The notes beneath the pieces are model-generated. The model saw only the letters and a list, made by a program, of their open reading frames with translations. It did not search any database and was not told the DNA's origin. Of a stretch of 64,000 nucleotides of DNA, positions 18,154-27,059 are shown one piece after another (position 1 is the stretch's first letter; every line of letters starts with the position of its first letter). This DNA comes from an uncultured Clostridia bacterium (GTDB lineage Bacteria; Bacillota; Clostridia; TANB77; UBA1234): NCBI GenBank assembly GCA_934149305.1, contig CAKPEF010000001.1:1-64000 (forward strand), given 5' to 3'. Position numbers and translations under genes: made by a program.

Positions 18154-18705
18154 TTATTGTGCAAACACTTGAATTTTATGACTTGGTATATTAGTTACGG
18201 CTGATACTGCGTTTATTATATTCTCTTTTACCTGATTTACTTCTGCTCCCTCAGCTGTTACAATTACTCCTATTATTTCTGGCATTATATTTTGCTTGGT
18301 TACAATATTTTTATTACTACCGCTTTCTTCGTATACCACTTTTCTTTCGTTACTTGTTTCTTTTGTTTCTCTTTTGCCTCCACTACTGTCTAGCTCATTT
18401 GTAAGTGTTGTGACCTCTTTTGTATCATATATTGGCACTTTTTCTATGCTATTTGTGTATGAAATCATTACCTTTACTTTTCCTACTCCTTTTATTGAAG
18501 TTAATATGTTTTCTAGTTTCTTTTCTAGACTATCCGAATTTACTTCTTGCTTTACTACCTGTTCTATTTGGGGAACTTCTTCTTTTTCTGTGAATAATGA
18601 ATTTATCACTACCATTACTATGACAACTAGTACCAATAATATAACTAAATTTTCTATTCCTTTTTTTGAAGTTAGATTGAACTTTTCTAAAATTTTTTCC
18701 ATCAT
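18154..18705 (-). CDS. spoIIIAG: Stage III sporulation protein AG
   Basis: 183 residues: N-terminal membrane helix at about 21-39, then an extracytoplasmic ring-building domain (LENILTSIKGVGKVKVMISY) with a characteristic insertion rich in charged residues (ELDSSGGKRETKETS), then a second half of the fold. AG forms the large ring of the SpoIIIA-SpoIIQ channel in the family. It follows spoIIIAF by 7 bases. Confidence 0.9.
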   Translation of the reverse strand: MMEKILEKFNLTSKKGIENLVILLVLVVIVMVVINSLFTEKEEVPQIEQVVKQEVNSDSLEKKLENILTSIKGVGKVKVMISYTNSIEKVPIYDTKEVTTLTNELDSSGGKRETKETSNERKVVYEESGSNKNIVTKQNIMPEIIGVIVTAEGAEVNQVKENIINAVSAVTNIPSHKIQVFAQ

Positions 18706-18712
18706 ATGCCCC

Positions 18713-19270
18713 CTATCTAGCCGTAATGGTTACATTTTCGCTTTTTATTCCATAAGTTTCATATGCTATTTTTTCTATTTTCTTTTTGTCTATGAAATTT
18801 GGTTCATTTGGGGCTTGATAATTACTTGATACTTCTATGCGAACTGGTTGAACATACCCATCTTCTGTTTCGATTTCTAATTTTAGTGCTTTTGGTTCCA
18901 ATGTATCGCTATCACATTCACATTCTATTTTATTTACTGTATAGCCAGATTCTTTTAGTCTTTTTACTATGTCATTTCTTAAATTTTCCTCGTATGTATC
19001 TTTTAATTTTGAGCTATAGTATGTCTCATAATCAAAGTCTTTTGATGATATTTTATATTCTTCTTCATTTTCTTTATATAAGCTTGATACATCTATATCT
19101 TTATTAAAAATTGAGACAAATGGCTCTACTATAACTATTGTTATTACTATAAGACAAGTGAATATTACGTTTTGTTTTAGCTTTCCTTTTGGCAAAATCA
19201 TTTGAATGATTCCTATAAATATCGCAAGACACAGTATTTTGCTTGTGTAACCCTCTAGAAATTCAATCAT
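18713..19270 (-). CDS. spoIIIAF: Stage III sporulation protein AF
   Basis: 185 residues with two N-terminal membrane helices (about 9-24 and 32-51) and a soluble extracytoplasmic domain ending IAYETYGIKSENVTITAR. Component of the forespore channel. Located between AE and AG as expected. Confidence 0.88.
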   Translation of the reverse strand: MIEFLEGYTSKILCLAIFIGIIQMILPKGKLKQNVIFTCLIVITIVIVEPFVSIFNKDIDVSSLYKENEEEYKISSKDFDYETYYSSKLKDTYEENLRNDIVKRLKESGYTVNKIECECDSDTLEPKALKLEIETEDGYVQPVRIEVSSNYQAPNEPNFIDKKKIEKIAYETYGIKSENVTITAR

Positions 19271-19354
19271 TTAAAAACCTCCTTAGCATCTGTGATTATG
19301 CTCACTAATTATAAATATTTTTCCAACTTTATTTTAGTGTAATGCTATCAATTG

Positions 19355-19430
19355 TTTTTATGGAGCACACTGTGCTCCGCTACTTTTTTTGCAACTATTT
19401 TAAATTTTTTCATAAATTAGTTTAATCTAC
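19355..19430 (+). repeat. Palindromic intergenic repeat, copy 3
   Basis: Core GGAGCACACTGTGCTCC at 19362-19378, a perfect palindrome with 8-base arms, preceded by ATTGTTTTTAT and followed by GCTACTTTTTTT and the tail CATAAATTAGTTTAATCTAC. In the 156-base gap between spoIIIAE and spoIIIAF. Confidence 0.85.
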
Positions 19431-20546
19431 ATCATCTGTACATTAGTGAGAAGTTGCTCACTTTTAATAAAAATGTTACTGAAATTATAAATAGCATTGA
19501 CATTGCTGCTAAAATTCCGAACCATTACTTTGGTTGAATCACATATTCCGCTCAAACATTTTGATATTCGCTTGTCCACTAAAGGTTCTGCAATGCAATT
19601 AGTTATGTTAAATATAACCATTATCATAAGCGATTTTATAAGTGGTCCAAGTGATATTGAAATTATTACTAAAACACCTACAATTCCTAGTGCGTTTTTG
19701 GTAATCGATGTTGCACCTATGACACTATCTGCTGCATCGCCTATTAGTTTTCCAACTACTGGTATGCTCACATTTACAACCGATTTTGTGGTTTTTGCAA
19801 CAATCCCATCGACATTTGCTGCAAGTGTGCCTTCTAATGATAGAATTCCAACGAATATTATTAGCGATATTTCTAAGATAAACAGTGCATTCTTTTTTAA
19901 AAATGCTCCGAACTTTGATACATCAACTTCATTTGAAATATTGCTAACTAATGTTAAAACGGTAGATATTAAAACAAGTGGTATTAAGAGTGCAGAAACT
20001 AAATTACTTATAATTGCTGTCATTCCAAGCAGTACCGGTTGGAGCGAGCTTACTATTACTATATTGCCGTGATATTGTTAAATAGATTATTATTATAGGA
20101 ATTATTATTCCCATAAAGGCATTTAGACTTTTTATTGTATCCTTTGTAAGACTTACCACTTGCATAAACGATGTTATTATTAAAATTGCTATCATAAGAT
20201 AACAAACATAAAAAGCTACTTCTGAAACTCCGTTTTCACTCGAGGCTTGTATACTTTTTATAATGCCACAGAATATACAAATAGCTAGTATTTTAAACAT
20301 AAGTTTTAATGAATTTTTTATCTCTTTTATAAACAAATTAAGTATCCTGTCAATAAACGTTTTGCTGTCTATTTTTACATTTCCAGTTGTGAGCGACTCT
20401 ATAAAATCTTCCTCTTCAATTTCTGGAAAAAGCTCTGTTCCATATTCTTTCATTTGATCTATATAACTTTTTAAATCGCTTTCTGCTTGTACACTACTAA
20501 AGATACAGATTAAAAATATTAGTATACTAACAATAAATTTTTTCAT
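19427..20546 (-). pseudogene. spoIIIAE: Stage III sporulation protein AE, split by a one-base insertion
   Basis: Two overlapping frames (20546-20004 and 20023-19427) carry the N- and C-terminal halves of SpoIIIAE. The first has a signal peptide (MKKFIVSILIFLICIFSSVQA) and membrane helices to IIIIYLTIS; the second resumes in the next frame. Deleting one minus-strand C (plus-strand G at 20069, context TCA-C-GGC) restores GNIVIVSSLQPVLLG and an uninterrupted 372-residue protein with multiple membrane segments. AE is the large polytopic channel protein, similar to type III secretion components. Either an assembly error or a real knock-out; the intact flanks favour error. Confidence 0.85.
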
Positions 20547-20555
20547 ATGTACACC

Positions 20556-20939
20556 TCATAGTATTTTTATAATTGTCTCTAATAACGTTGATATTATGGG
20601 AATTGACATTGCAATTATAAGTATTCTTCCTGCGAGTTCTATTTTTGAGGCTATCGCCGTTTCGCCAGCATCCTTGCACACATTTGTTGCAAACTCTGAA
20701 AGATATGCTATGCCTGTTATTTTTAAAAGTATTGTAAGAAATCCTGTATTTATATCTATTTTGTTTGAAAGGCTTTTTAGCAAATCTATTATTAGAGATA
20801 ATTTACTTACTGAAAAAAGCAAAATCATTATGCCTGCAATTATTGATACATAAATTGCGTATTCGCCTTTATATTGCTTTAATATCATGATTATGAAAAC
20901 ACTTATAAATGCAATTCCTATTATTTTTATAATCTCCAT
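20556..20939 (-). CDS. spoIIIAD: Stage III sporulation protein AD
   Basis: 127 residues with four hydrophobic segments and the family-typical AYLSEFATNVCKDAGETAIASKIELAGR near 80-105. Small membrane subunit of the SpoIIIA complex, 9 bases upstream of spoIIIAE. Confidence 0.93.
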   Translation of the reverse strand: MEIIKIIGIAFISVFIIMILKQYKGEYAIYVSIIAGIMILLFSVSKLSLIIDLLKSLSNKIDINTGFLTILLKITGIAYLSEFATNVCKDAGETAIASKIELAGRILIIAMSIPIISTLLETIIKIL

Positions 20940-20978
20940 TTTTCTCTCCTTACAAGCATGTTAATTCTATTTATTTTT

Positions 20979-21098
20979 ATTTTATGGAGCACACTTAAGC
21001 TCCGCTACATTTTTTTGCACATTTGCATTTTAGTTCCCACCTATTTTGGTTCATGAAGAACTTCTAGGTTGCTATTTTAGAAATTATTTTGCACTACC
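20979..21098 (+). repeat. Palindromic intergenic repeat, copy 4
   Basis: Core GGAGCACACTTAAGCTCC at 20986-21003 followed by GCTACATTTTTTTGCAC and, after about 70 bases, the tail AAATTATTTTGCACTACC. It fills most of the 188-base gap between spoIIIAC and spoIIIAD. Confidence 0.85.
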
Positions 21099-21127
21099 AA
21101 TTACTCAAAATAATCACAAGTATGTAC

Positions 21128-21322
21128 TTATAAATTAAATAATGTTTTTACCGTATCAAATAAATTGCTGATTTCTTTTACTACCATTGCAAGCACTATT
21201 ACTATTCCGGCAAGTGCAGTCATCATTGCTTGGTCTTCTCTACCGGCTCTAACTAGTACTTGATGCAATACTGCAACCAATATTCCTATGGCAGCTATTT
21301 TAAATAAAAGTTGTATCTCCAT
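21128..21322 (-). CDS. spoIIIAC: Stage III sporulation protein AC
   Basis: 64 residues, two membrane helices joined by RAGREDQAMMTALAG, the conserved loop of AC. Membrane subunit of the channel; 9 bases downstream of spoIIIAB. Length is standard for the family. Confidence 0.94.
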   Translation of the reverse strand: MEIQLLFKIAAIGILVAVLHQVLVRAGREDQAMMTALAGIVIVLAMVVKEISNLFDTVKTLFNL

Positions 21323-21331
21323 AAAAACCCC

Positions 21332-21859
21332 CTATATTAACAAAATAATAAGAATAAGTCCTGTTAAAACACCCATATTTCTATACATTTTATAGCTTCT
21401 GTTCTTTTCTTCAGTTGCATCTTTTAATTGTGTCATAAGCATTTGCTGAACAAGTCTTATATTTTTTATTTGGTTTTCTAAGTCTGTTTGACCAAGTGAT
21501 ACAGAAAGTCCCTTTAATATTTCTATATCTTTATCTTTTAATTCTAAAAAAATCTTTTCTTCATCTACTACATTTCTAAAAACATCCCCCGCAGACATGT
21601 TTTTGTTTTCTCTAAAATGCTCCGCCGATATAAAAAATATTCTATAAATCTTTGTTCTTAAGTTTTCTGATATGTACATAAATGTGTCAATCAAACTATC
21701 ATATGTATATGAGATTTTTGTTTCAAATATTTCTAATGCGGATATAATATCTTCAAGTTCACTAACTCTAGTGCTAAACCTATTAGATATAAAAAAGCCT
21801 ATTGCCATCGAAGCTAGAAAAACAATGGTAAGCAAAATAATTTTAACTACTAATAACAT
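21332..21859 (-). CDS. spoIIIAB: Stage III sporulation protein AB
   Basis: About 175 residues. Start set at MLLVVKIILL (21859) because GGAGGAT lies 7 bases upstream; a further upstream ATG at 21898 sits inside spoIIIAA. N-terminal membrane helix, a helical cytoplasmic region with LSVSLGQTDLENQIKNI near 120, and a C-terminal helix (GVLTGLILIILLI). Resembles the GspF-like membrane platform proteins. Overlaps the end of spoIIIAA by 17 bases. Confidence 0.9.
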   Translation of the reverse strand: MLLVVKIILLTIVFLASMAIGFFISNRFSTRVSELEDIISALEIFETKISYTYDSLIDTFMYISENLRTKIYRIFFISAEHFRENKNMSAGDVFRNVVDEEKIFLELKDKDIEILKGLSVSLGQTDLENQIKNIRLVQQMLMTQLKDATEEKNRSYKMYRNMGVLTGLILIILLI

Positions 21860-22764
21860 AGTTTTTATCCTCCAGTTTATATATTTTTTTAATCTCACCT
21901 GGTTTTTGCTTTTTAGTGAGAATAATTATGTTTTTGAACATATTTCCTTCTAAGAAGTCTTTAGAAATATCTTCTATATCCTTTCCATGCATTGTGAGCA
22001 GCAATTTTGTCCCCATAAAGCTAGCTTCTTTTATTGCCTCTAAATCATCTCTTCCACCAATTTCATCCGTAGCTATTATTTTAGGAGCCATGCTTCTTAT
22101 CATCATTTTTATTCCAATAGATTTTGGCAAATTACACATTACATCTGTTCGAACTCCAATCTCATTTTGAGGAGTTCCTTTGTACATTGCCGCAATCTCC
22201 ATTCTTTCATCTACCAAAGATATGTTTTCGCCTCTTATATTTTCGAAGCCATTACTTAAATTTTTTATCATGTCCCTTAATATTGTTGTTTTACCTGCAC
22301 CGTGGTGGAGATACTATAAGCGTATTTTCAAAGGGGTTATTTTTCGTTATCTTTTCAAGTAGTGCTTTACTGCAATTTTTTACCTCTCTTGCAACCCTTA
22401 TATTTAAACTAGATATGTACTTTATGTTTTTTATTTTTCCATCTTCTATAATTCCCATTCCTGATATGCCAATTCTATGACCACCTCTAAGCGTTATATA
22501 ACCTGAATTTATCTCGTTTTGCACAGCATATATAGAATTGTTACAAAAACTTTCTAAAAGCCTTAGCATGTCCTCTGTATTTACTTTATGATTTAAAAAA
22601 AGTTCATTGCCTAAATACCTAACTTCTATAGGTTGTCCATTTCTTATTCGTATTTCTTCTGCTGTATCCCATATATTTTCACTTGTTATATTTTTGATTT
22701 CATTTAAACTATCTGGAAAAAAAGAAAGAATTTCATCATATACTTTTTGAAACATGCTTTTCAC
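21843..22764 (-). pseudogene. spoIIIAA: Stage III sporulation ATPase AA, split by a one-base insertion in the P-loop
   Basis: Two frames (22764-22291 and 22271-21843) together give SpoIIIAA, the cytoplasmic ATPase of the forespore channel. The first frame ends within the Walker A motif; removing one minus-strand C (plus-strand G at 22302, context CCA-C-GGT) restores SPPGAGKTTILRDM and a continuous 306-residue protein. The C-terminal half has ATDEIGG (Walker B region) and the EGNMFKNIIILTKKQKPGE end. First gene of the operon. As read it would be null; the same kind of insertion in three other genes suggests error. Confidence 0.85.
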
Positions 22765-22847
22765 CTCTAGTGTAATGTATATTCAGTTAATCTTTTTATT
22801 AGAACTATTTTTTGAATTTTTCATCGACATTTTTTTAAGACAAAAAA

Positions 22848-22869
22848 ATGACAGCCTTTCGGCTGTCAT
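22848..22869 (-). terminator. Terminator of the PemK-like/acidic-repeat unit
   Basis: Minus-strand stem ATGACAGCC-GAAA-GGCTGTCAT followed by T7, just after the stop of the 398-residue gene and before spoIIIAA. Confidence 0.92.
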
Positions 22870-22873
22870 GGTT

Positions 22874-24070
22874 TTAAAACTTGCATTCTTCATCTCTAAA
22901 GAGATTTAAAAGTGATTTCACTTCGATGTCAGGATAACGCTCTGCAATTGCAGGATACTTTTGCTTAATCCAACGTTTGAATGAAGCTGTTACTTCGACC
23001 TTTGCCATAGCAACATTCTTACTTTCGATTTTTGCAATTGCCTTATAAACATCAGCATACGAGGGGGCTCCAATGTAGCTAAGCGATATTGCCAGAGAAA
23101 GTAAAGAATCAATCTTTATGCCCTCTGCTTTACAAAACTTGTTTGTCACCTCAACGATAGCCAACGGAACTTTTTCAAGCCCAAGCTTTTTATCATCGCA
23201 CGTTTTAGCTTCAGCAAAAAAAGTTTGTAATGATTTGTCAACTGCTAATTTAAGCGCCTGTTCTGCTGTGTTGCTATACCCCAAAAGTTCATATGCACCT
23301 TTGAGAATTGCATCAATTTCTAATGGTGTGTACACCTTTTCTTTTGATTCCTGTTCGCCAATCTCTTTGGAAGATGTATCAGGTTCCTTGGGAATTTCTT
23401 CTACTTTTACAGATTCAATAAGCTCTTTAGTAGCTTCTTCCGCTTTTGAAAGTGTAATAAGCTCTTTTAGCTCCTCCTCTTCTTCTGCTTCAAGAGGTGT
23501 AAGAGACTCTTTAGAACTTTCTACCACATTTACTTCAGTAGAGGAAATAGGCTCGTCGTGAGTTTCTTCCTTCACTTCAGTAGATGTGATACCATCTTTT
23601 GTAGCCTCTGTCCTTGCATGTTCTTCCGACTCTTCAAAAGTTTCTGCATCCGCTTCAGTAGAAGAAGTAGAATCCTCAATAGTTTCATCTTCTACTTCAG
23701 TTGAGATGATAGACTCTTTTAATGTCTCTTCAAGATCAGTCGCAATAGGCTCTTCAGAAATTTCTTCTTTTACACTAACGGATGCATCCTCTTCTTTAGA
23801 GGTTACCGGCTTTTCAGAAGCATCAGGCAATTCAACATTACATCTTAACGATGTGATTGTATTGTCAGGAGAAAGTGCTATGAACTCCCTCATTGTTTCT
23901 TTTACAGCCTCTATCTGCTGATCCTCCCAGTATATTTCTATGTACTCGATAGTCTTTTCAGGGGTATAAACTACTCTCAGTTTTAATGGATGTGTGCTTA
24001 ACAAAACTGCCGTAGCAAACACTTCTGCTTTTACAATTTTCTTTTTATAACAAATTGTAAAATTATTCAT
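22874..24070 (-). CDS. Unknown protein with acidic Ser/Thr/Glu tandem repeats
   Basis: 398 residues, no recognised family. Residues 1-85 form a small alpha/beta N-terminal part. About 86-245 is a low-complexity acidic stretch built of roughly seven to nine degenerate 14-15-residue units around SSTEVxxETxEES; the repeats are also visible in the DNA. About 246-398 is a helical C-terminal domain (YTPLEIDAILKGAYELLGY to LLNLFRDEECKF). Start ATG overlaps the TGA of the PemK-like gene by 4 bases with SD GGAGGC, so the two are translationally coupled. GC content and codon use are higher than in neighbours, suggesting transfer. Confidence 0.75.
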   Translation of the reverse strand: MNNFTICYKKKIVKAEVFATAVLLSTHPLKLRVVYTPEKTIEYIEIYWEDQQIEAVKETMREFIALSPDNTITSLRCNVELPDASEKPVTSKEEDASVSVKEEISEEPIATDLEETLKESIISTEVEDETIEDSTSSTEADAETFEESEEHARTEATKDGITSTEVKEETHDEPISSTEVNVVESSKESLTPLEAEEEEELKELITLSKAEEATKELIESVKVEEIPKEPDTSSKEIGEQESKEKVYTPLEIDAILKGAYELLGYSNTAEQALKLAVDKSLQTFFAEAKTCDDKKLGLEKVPLAIVEVTNKFCKAEGIKIDSLLSLAISLSYIGAPSYADVYKAIAKIESKNVAMAKVEVTASFKRWIKQKYPAIAERYPDIEVKSLLNLFRDEECKF

Positions 24071-25149
24071 TTTTTGAAGCCTCCTGTTGCTAATTTGCTA
24101 ACTAATGGAATAAATGATTCCACCGCCTCTGCATACAAATTTTTGAGTTTCTGGCGTAGCAGATTTCTCACCATCTGTAAAGCGGTGTTTGTCGACGTCT
24201 TCTTACCCTTAGAGGCATCTTTTACAAGTTTTGCAAAGTCTTCTTCACCTGTAGTTTTATATGCTACAATAGCTTTTGAAAGAATTGAAGCAGCTGTCTC
24301 AACATTAGGATACATAGAAAATGCAGACAAAATAGCATCAACTTTGTTTTCAAAAGTTGCGCTACTGTTTATTGCATCTACTATTTCACTCTGTTTTGCT
24401 CTTCCGAGTAATTTTTCTTCATCAATGGTGAAGGTAAAATGCTCTTTGAGTGTTGCAACAACCTCTTCTTCTTTAATGATATATTCTGGATACTTGCCAA
24501 AAATCTTTTTATAAGCTTCTGGCTCTATGTAGCCCAAATATCTTCCAACTTTTGATTCATCAACGGGAGTTCCCTCATGTACAAGTGCATAAGTTAGCTT
24601 ACCTGCCGACTTCTTTTTGAAAAATGAGTCTTCATCCTTCAATATATCATTAAAGTAAAAAGTCTCGACTTTTTTTCCATCTCTTCTTTTTGTTGAGCAC
24701 GGAACAAATTCTAGCAAATCTTTTCCGAGTCTCCGGATAAATATTGCAGGATGCGCTCCATTGAATTCAGCCCCCTGTCCCTTGAACCATACAAAGAAAA
24801 CATCTCCTTCTCTGTATTCTCTTTCTATGTTTCTTGGTTCAACAGTCTCTGTAACAATGGTTTTTGTTTCAAGATTTTGAGTGCTTAATACCTTTTGAGA
24901 TTCGTACCTCTCAATCATGTTATCAAAATTATTCATCTCCGCAACAGGTGCTAGATTTGCAACAATATTCATAACAGGATTAGGTACTTTTCCTCTAAGC
25001 GCTACAACATCACCATCCACAACTACTTCAAATCCTTTAATAACATCATAAGGATTTTTATTATTGCCATGAACAGTGTTTTTAGGCAAATCTAAAAATT
25101 TGTCCCAAAAAGAACGTTGGTCAACTTGCTTTGTGTAATAAAATTCCAT
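24067..25149 (-). CDS. PemK/MazF-like domain protein of unknown function
   Basis: 360 residues. The segment at about 110-215 (REGDVFFVWFKGQG, then GAHPAIFIRR and LEFVPCSTKRR) has the beta-barrel pattern of PemK/MazF proteins, whose known members are ribosome-independent mRNA endonucleases; here it is embedded in a larger protein with an N-terminal 100-residue region and a helical C-terminal half (about 230-360). No antitoxin-like small gene is adjacent; the coupled downstream gene is large and acidic. SD GGAGGTAAAA precedes ATG. A toxin-like or RNA-binding role is inference. Confidence 0.68.
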   Translation of the reverse strand: MEFYYTKQVDQRSFWDKFLDLPKNTVHGNNKNPYDVIKGFEVVVDGDVVALRGKVPNPVMNIVANLAPVAEMNNFDNMIERYESQKVLSTQNLETKTIVTETVEPRNIEREYREGDVFFVWFKGQGAEFNGAHPAIFIRRLGKDLLEFVPCSTKRRDGKKVETFYFNDILKDEDSFFKKKSAGKLTYALVHEGTPVDESKVGRYLGYIEPEAYKKIFGKYPEYIIKEEEVVATLKEHFTFTIDEEKLLGRAKQSEIVDAINSSATFENKVDAILSAFSMYPNVETAASILSKAIVAYKTTGEEDFAKLVKDASKGKKTSTNTALQMVRNLLRQKLKNLYAEAVESFIPLVSKLATGGFKK

Positions 25150-25265
25150 TTTTACCTCCAGATTATTATTTTTTTCGAGCCGCTTGGAATATGACGCAAA
25201 AATATGTTATTTATATACCTCCTAATTAGAAAATAAATTTTTAAAATTATATTCACGCCTCTTAT

Positions 25266-25294
25266 ATTATACCATTTTCGGTCAAAACGGTCAA
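25266..25294 (-). promoter_or_regulatory. Sigma-A promoter of the PemK-like operon with embedded dyad
   Basis: Minus-strand TTGACC, 17 bases, TATAAT: a near-consensus promoter. Its spacer contains a repeat of TTGACCG and an imperfect dyad (ACCGTTTTG / CGAAAATGGT), a plausible operator for autoregulation. About 117 bases upstream of the gene. Confidence 0.8.
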
Positions 25295-25352
25295 CATAAT
25301 GTTAACTCTTTTTTGACATTTTTCACATATTTTTTACATTTAATATGCATAA

Positions 25353-25388
25353 AATGGCAAGGATTATATTTTCAAATCCTTGCCATTC
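25353..25388 (-). terminator. Terminator of the ABC/CARDB cluster
   Basis: Stem AATGGCAAGGATT / AATCCTTGCCATT after the permease gene; followed by TTTT on the minus strand. The flanking 250-base gap otherwise holds only the promoter above. Confidence 0.88.
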
Positions 25389-25402
25389 GTTTTTTATCAA
25401 TT

Positions 25403-26698
25403 TTAGTCATTTCGTATTGCATCAAGTGCTTTAATCTTAGTTGCTCTAATAGCTGGATATAATCCTGACACAACACCAATTATCATAGCAAAACCGACAG
25501 CAGCAACAGCTAGCCATACTGGTATAACTGATATCGTGCTTGCAGAATCAAATCCTAGTACGCTACCAAGCTGTGGAGCATATTTGTTTAAAATATGTGA
25601 CACAAGATAACTTAGTCCTATTCCAGCAACACCACCGCAAAAACCTATAATCATTGCTTCAAATAAGAATATTTTTCTTATATCTGTTACTAGGCAACCT
25701 AATACCTTCATAACACCAATTTCTTTTGTTCTTTCATATATTGACATTACCATTGTATTTGCAATACCTATTGCTGAAACTAAAAGCGAAACCGCACCTA
25801 TGCCACCTAAAATAAGCTGTAACATATTTGATGTCTGTTTTACATTATCAAGGCTATCCGCCATACTATATGAACCATAACCCATATCTTTAATTTTTTG
25901 TTGAATCTCAGCGACATTATCTACATCATCAACACTTACCCAAATTGAACTATAACTAATATCTTTTGCAGAAACCTTTTTACCAGCGCTCTTTTGTTTC
26001 TTTATGTACCATTCTCTCACTTGCTCAAAAGGTGCATATGCACTATAGCTTGTTTCATCTTGAGATTCTGCTAATACACCGGCCACTTTTAATTTTTCAT
26101 ACTTTGGCACTTTATCGCTTTCCCATGTATTATCAAATGTTATTTGTATTCTATCATTCATTAAATCTATATTGGGAGTATCTCTTCTTCCACCATTTCC
26201 TTTTGGATTATAGAAATAAACAGAAGAACTACCAAACAGTACAGCCTCAGGATTACTACTTGATATATAGTCTCCTGATTGAACTTTTGGAAAATCAAAA
26301 TATTCTAACATAGCTGGGTCTATACCTGTAATACTAGCATAAGCTTGATATTTGCCAGATTTTAGCGTAGCATCTACTTGCATTATTGGGGTTACACCTC
26401 TTACATGGTCAAATGTCTTTAATTTGTTTACGAGTGCTTCATCTAGCTTTTTCTCATTAGACGAACCTACTCCTGTATTTTCATCCCATATGTAATTATA
26501 ACGATTTATGGTTATTTTCGTTAAGCTACCCCATTGAGCAAGTTGTTCCTTATAACCTTCCGTCATACCTACACCCAAAGAGACCATTATTACAATAGAA
26601 AAAGTACCAATGACAACACCTGTAATAGTAAGAATTGTTCTAAGTTTTCTTCGCCAAAGATTTCTAAATCCCATCTTAACAAAGTCTATCTTCTTCAT
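25403..26698 (-). CDS. MacB/FtsX-type ABC transporter permease
   Basis: 431 residues: N-terminal membrane helix (NLWRRKLRTILTITGVVIGTF), a large extracytoplasmic MacB periplasmic-core-like domain (about 45-280), then three membrane helices in an FtsX domain ending YPAIRATKIKALDAIRND. Partner of the ATPase at 28798-29505. Such pairs power export or mechanotransmission of lipoproteins, peptides or antibiotics rather than classical import. Ends at a terminator. Confidence 0.92.
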   Translation of the reverse strand: MKKIDFVKMGFRNLWRRKLRTILTITGVVIGTFSIVIMVSLGVGMTEGYKEQLAQWGSLTKITINRYNYIWDENTGVGSSNEKKLDEALVNKLKTFDHVRGVTPIMQVDATLKSGKYQAYASITGIDPAMLEYFDFPKVQSGDYISSSNPEAVLFGSSSVYFYNPKGNGGRRDTPNIDLMNDRIQITFDNTWESDKVPKYEKLKVAGVLAESQDETSYSAYAPFEQVREWYIKKQKSAGKKVSAKDISYSSIWVSVDDVDNVAEIQQKIKDMGYGSYSMADSLDNVKQTSNMLQLILGGIGAVSLLVSAIGIANTMVMSIYERTKEIGVMKVLGCLVTDIRKIFLFEAMIIGFCGGVAGIGLSYLVSHILNKYAPQLGSVLGFDSASTISVIPVWLAVAAVGFAMIIGVVSGLYPAIRATKIKALDAIRND

Positions 26699-26762
26699 CT
26701 TTTATTCCTTGTATAAATAGATTTAGGTTTTTATATGGAAAACCTATAAACCTTTTTATCTT

Positions 26763-27047
26763 TTATTTCATTGCGCTCTTTCTTCCAAGTATAATTCCTA
26801 GAGCTATACCGATTGCAACGCATACACCTATTGTAACCCACAATATTGTTGCACTTGTATTTGTATCTTGATTTGAATTTATTCCATTTTCACCAATATA
26901 ACCTGTATCTGCCATATAATTGTTAGCAATTGCGATATCATTTCCTCCTTCAATAGCCTTTTTAGCACTAGCAACATCTGCCGTTGCAATAAAATCAGCT
27001 GTTGCAACATCAGCTGTTGCTACTGCATCAACTACTACACCTTCCAT
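26763..27047 (-). CDS. Small membrane-anchored protein with TADVA repeats
   Basis: 94 residues. N-terminal part has repeated alanine-rich units (ATADVATADFIATADVA), the middle is polar and Asn-rich, and the C-terminus is a single membrane helix followed by GRKSAMK. SD AGGAGGACT precedes ATG. No signal peptide is evident, so orientation is unclear. It is within the ABC cluster, 12 bases downstream of the CARDB-like gene, and may be an accessory or substrate of that system. Confidence 0.65.
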   Translation of the reverse strand: MEGVVVDAVATADVATADFIATADVASAKKAIEGGNDIAIANNYMADTGYIGENGINSNQDTNTSATILWVTIGVCVAIGIALGIILGRKSAMK

Positions 27048-27059
27048 AATAAGTCCTCC

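Noticed and set aside
22765..22847. Sigma-E promoter for the spoIIIA operon
   Set aside because: Expected biologically, and loosely similar bases exist before spoIIIAA, but no match good enough to place it.
23118..23921. Ser-rich open frames opposite the acidic-repeat gene
   Set aside because: Mirror images of the Glu/Ser/Thr repeats; no SD, wrong strand.
22874..25149. Classical MazEF toxin-antitoxin pair
   Set aside because: The proteins are three times too large and the partner does not resemble a small antitoxin with a DNA-binding fold.
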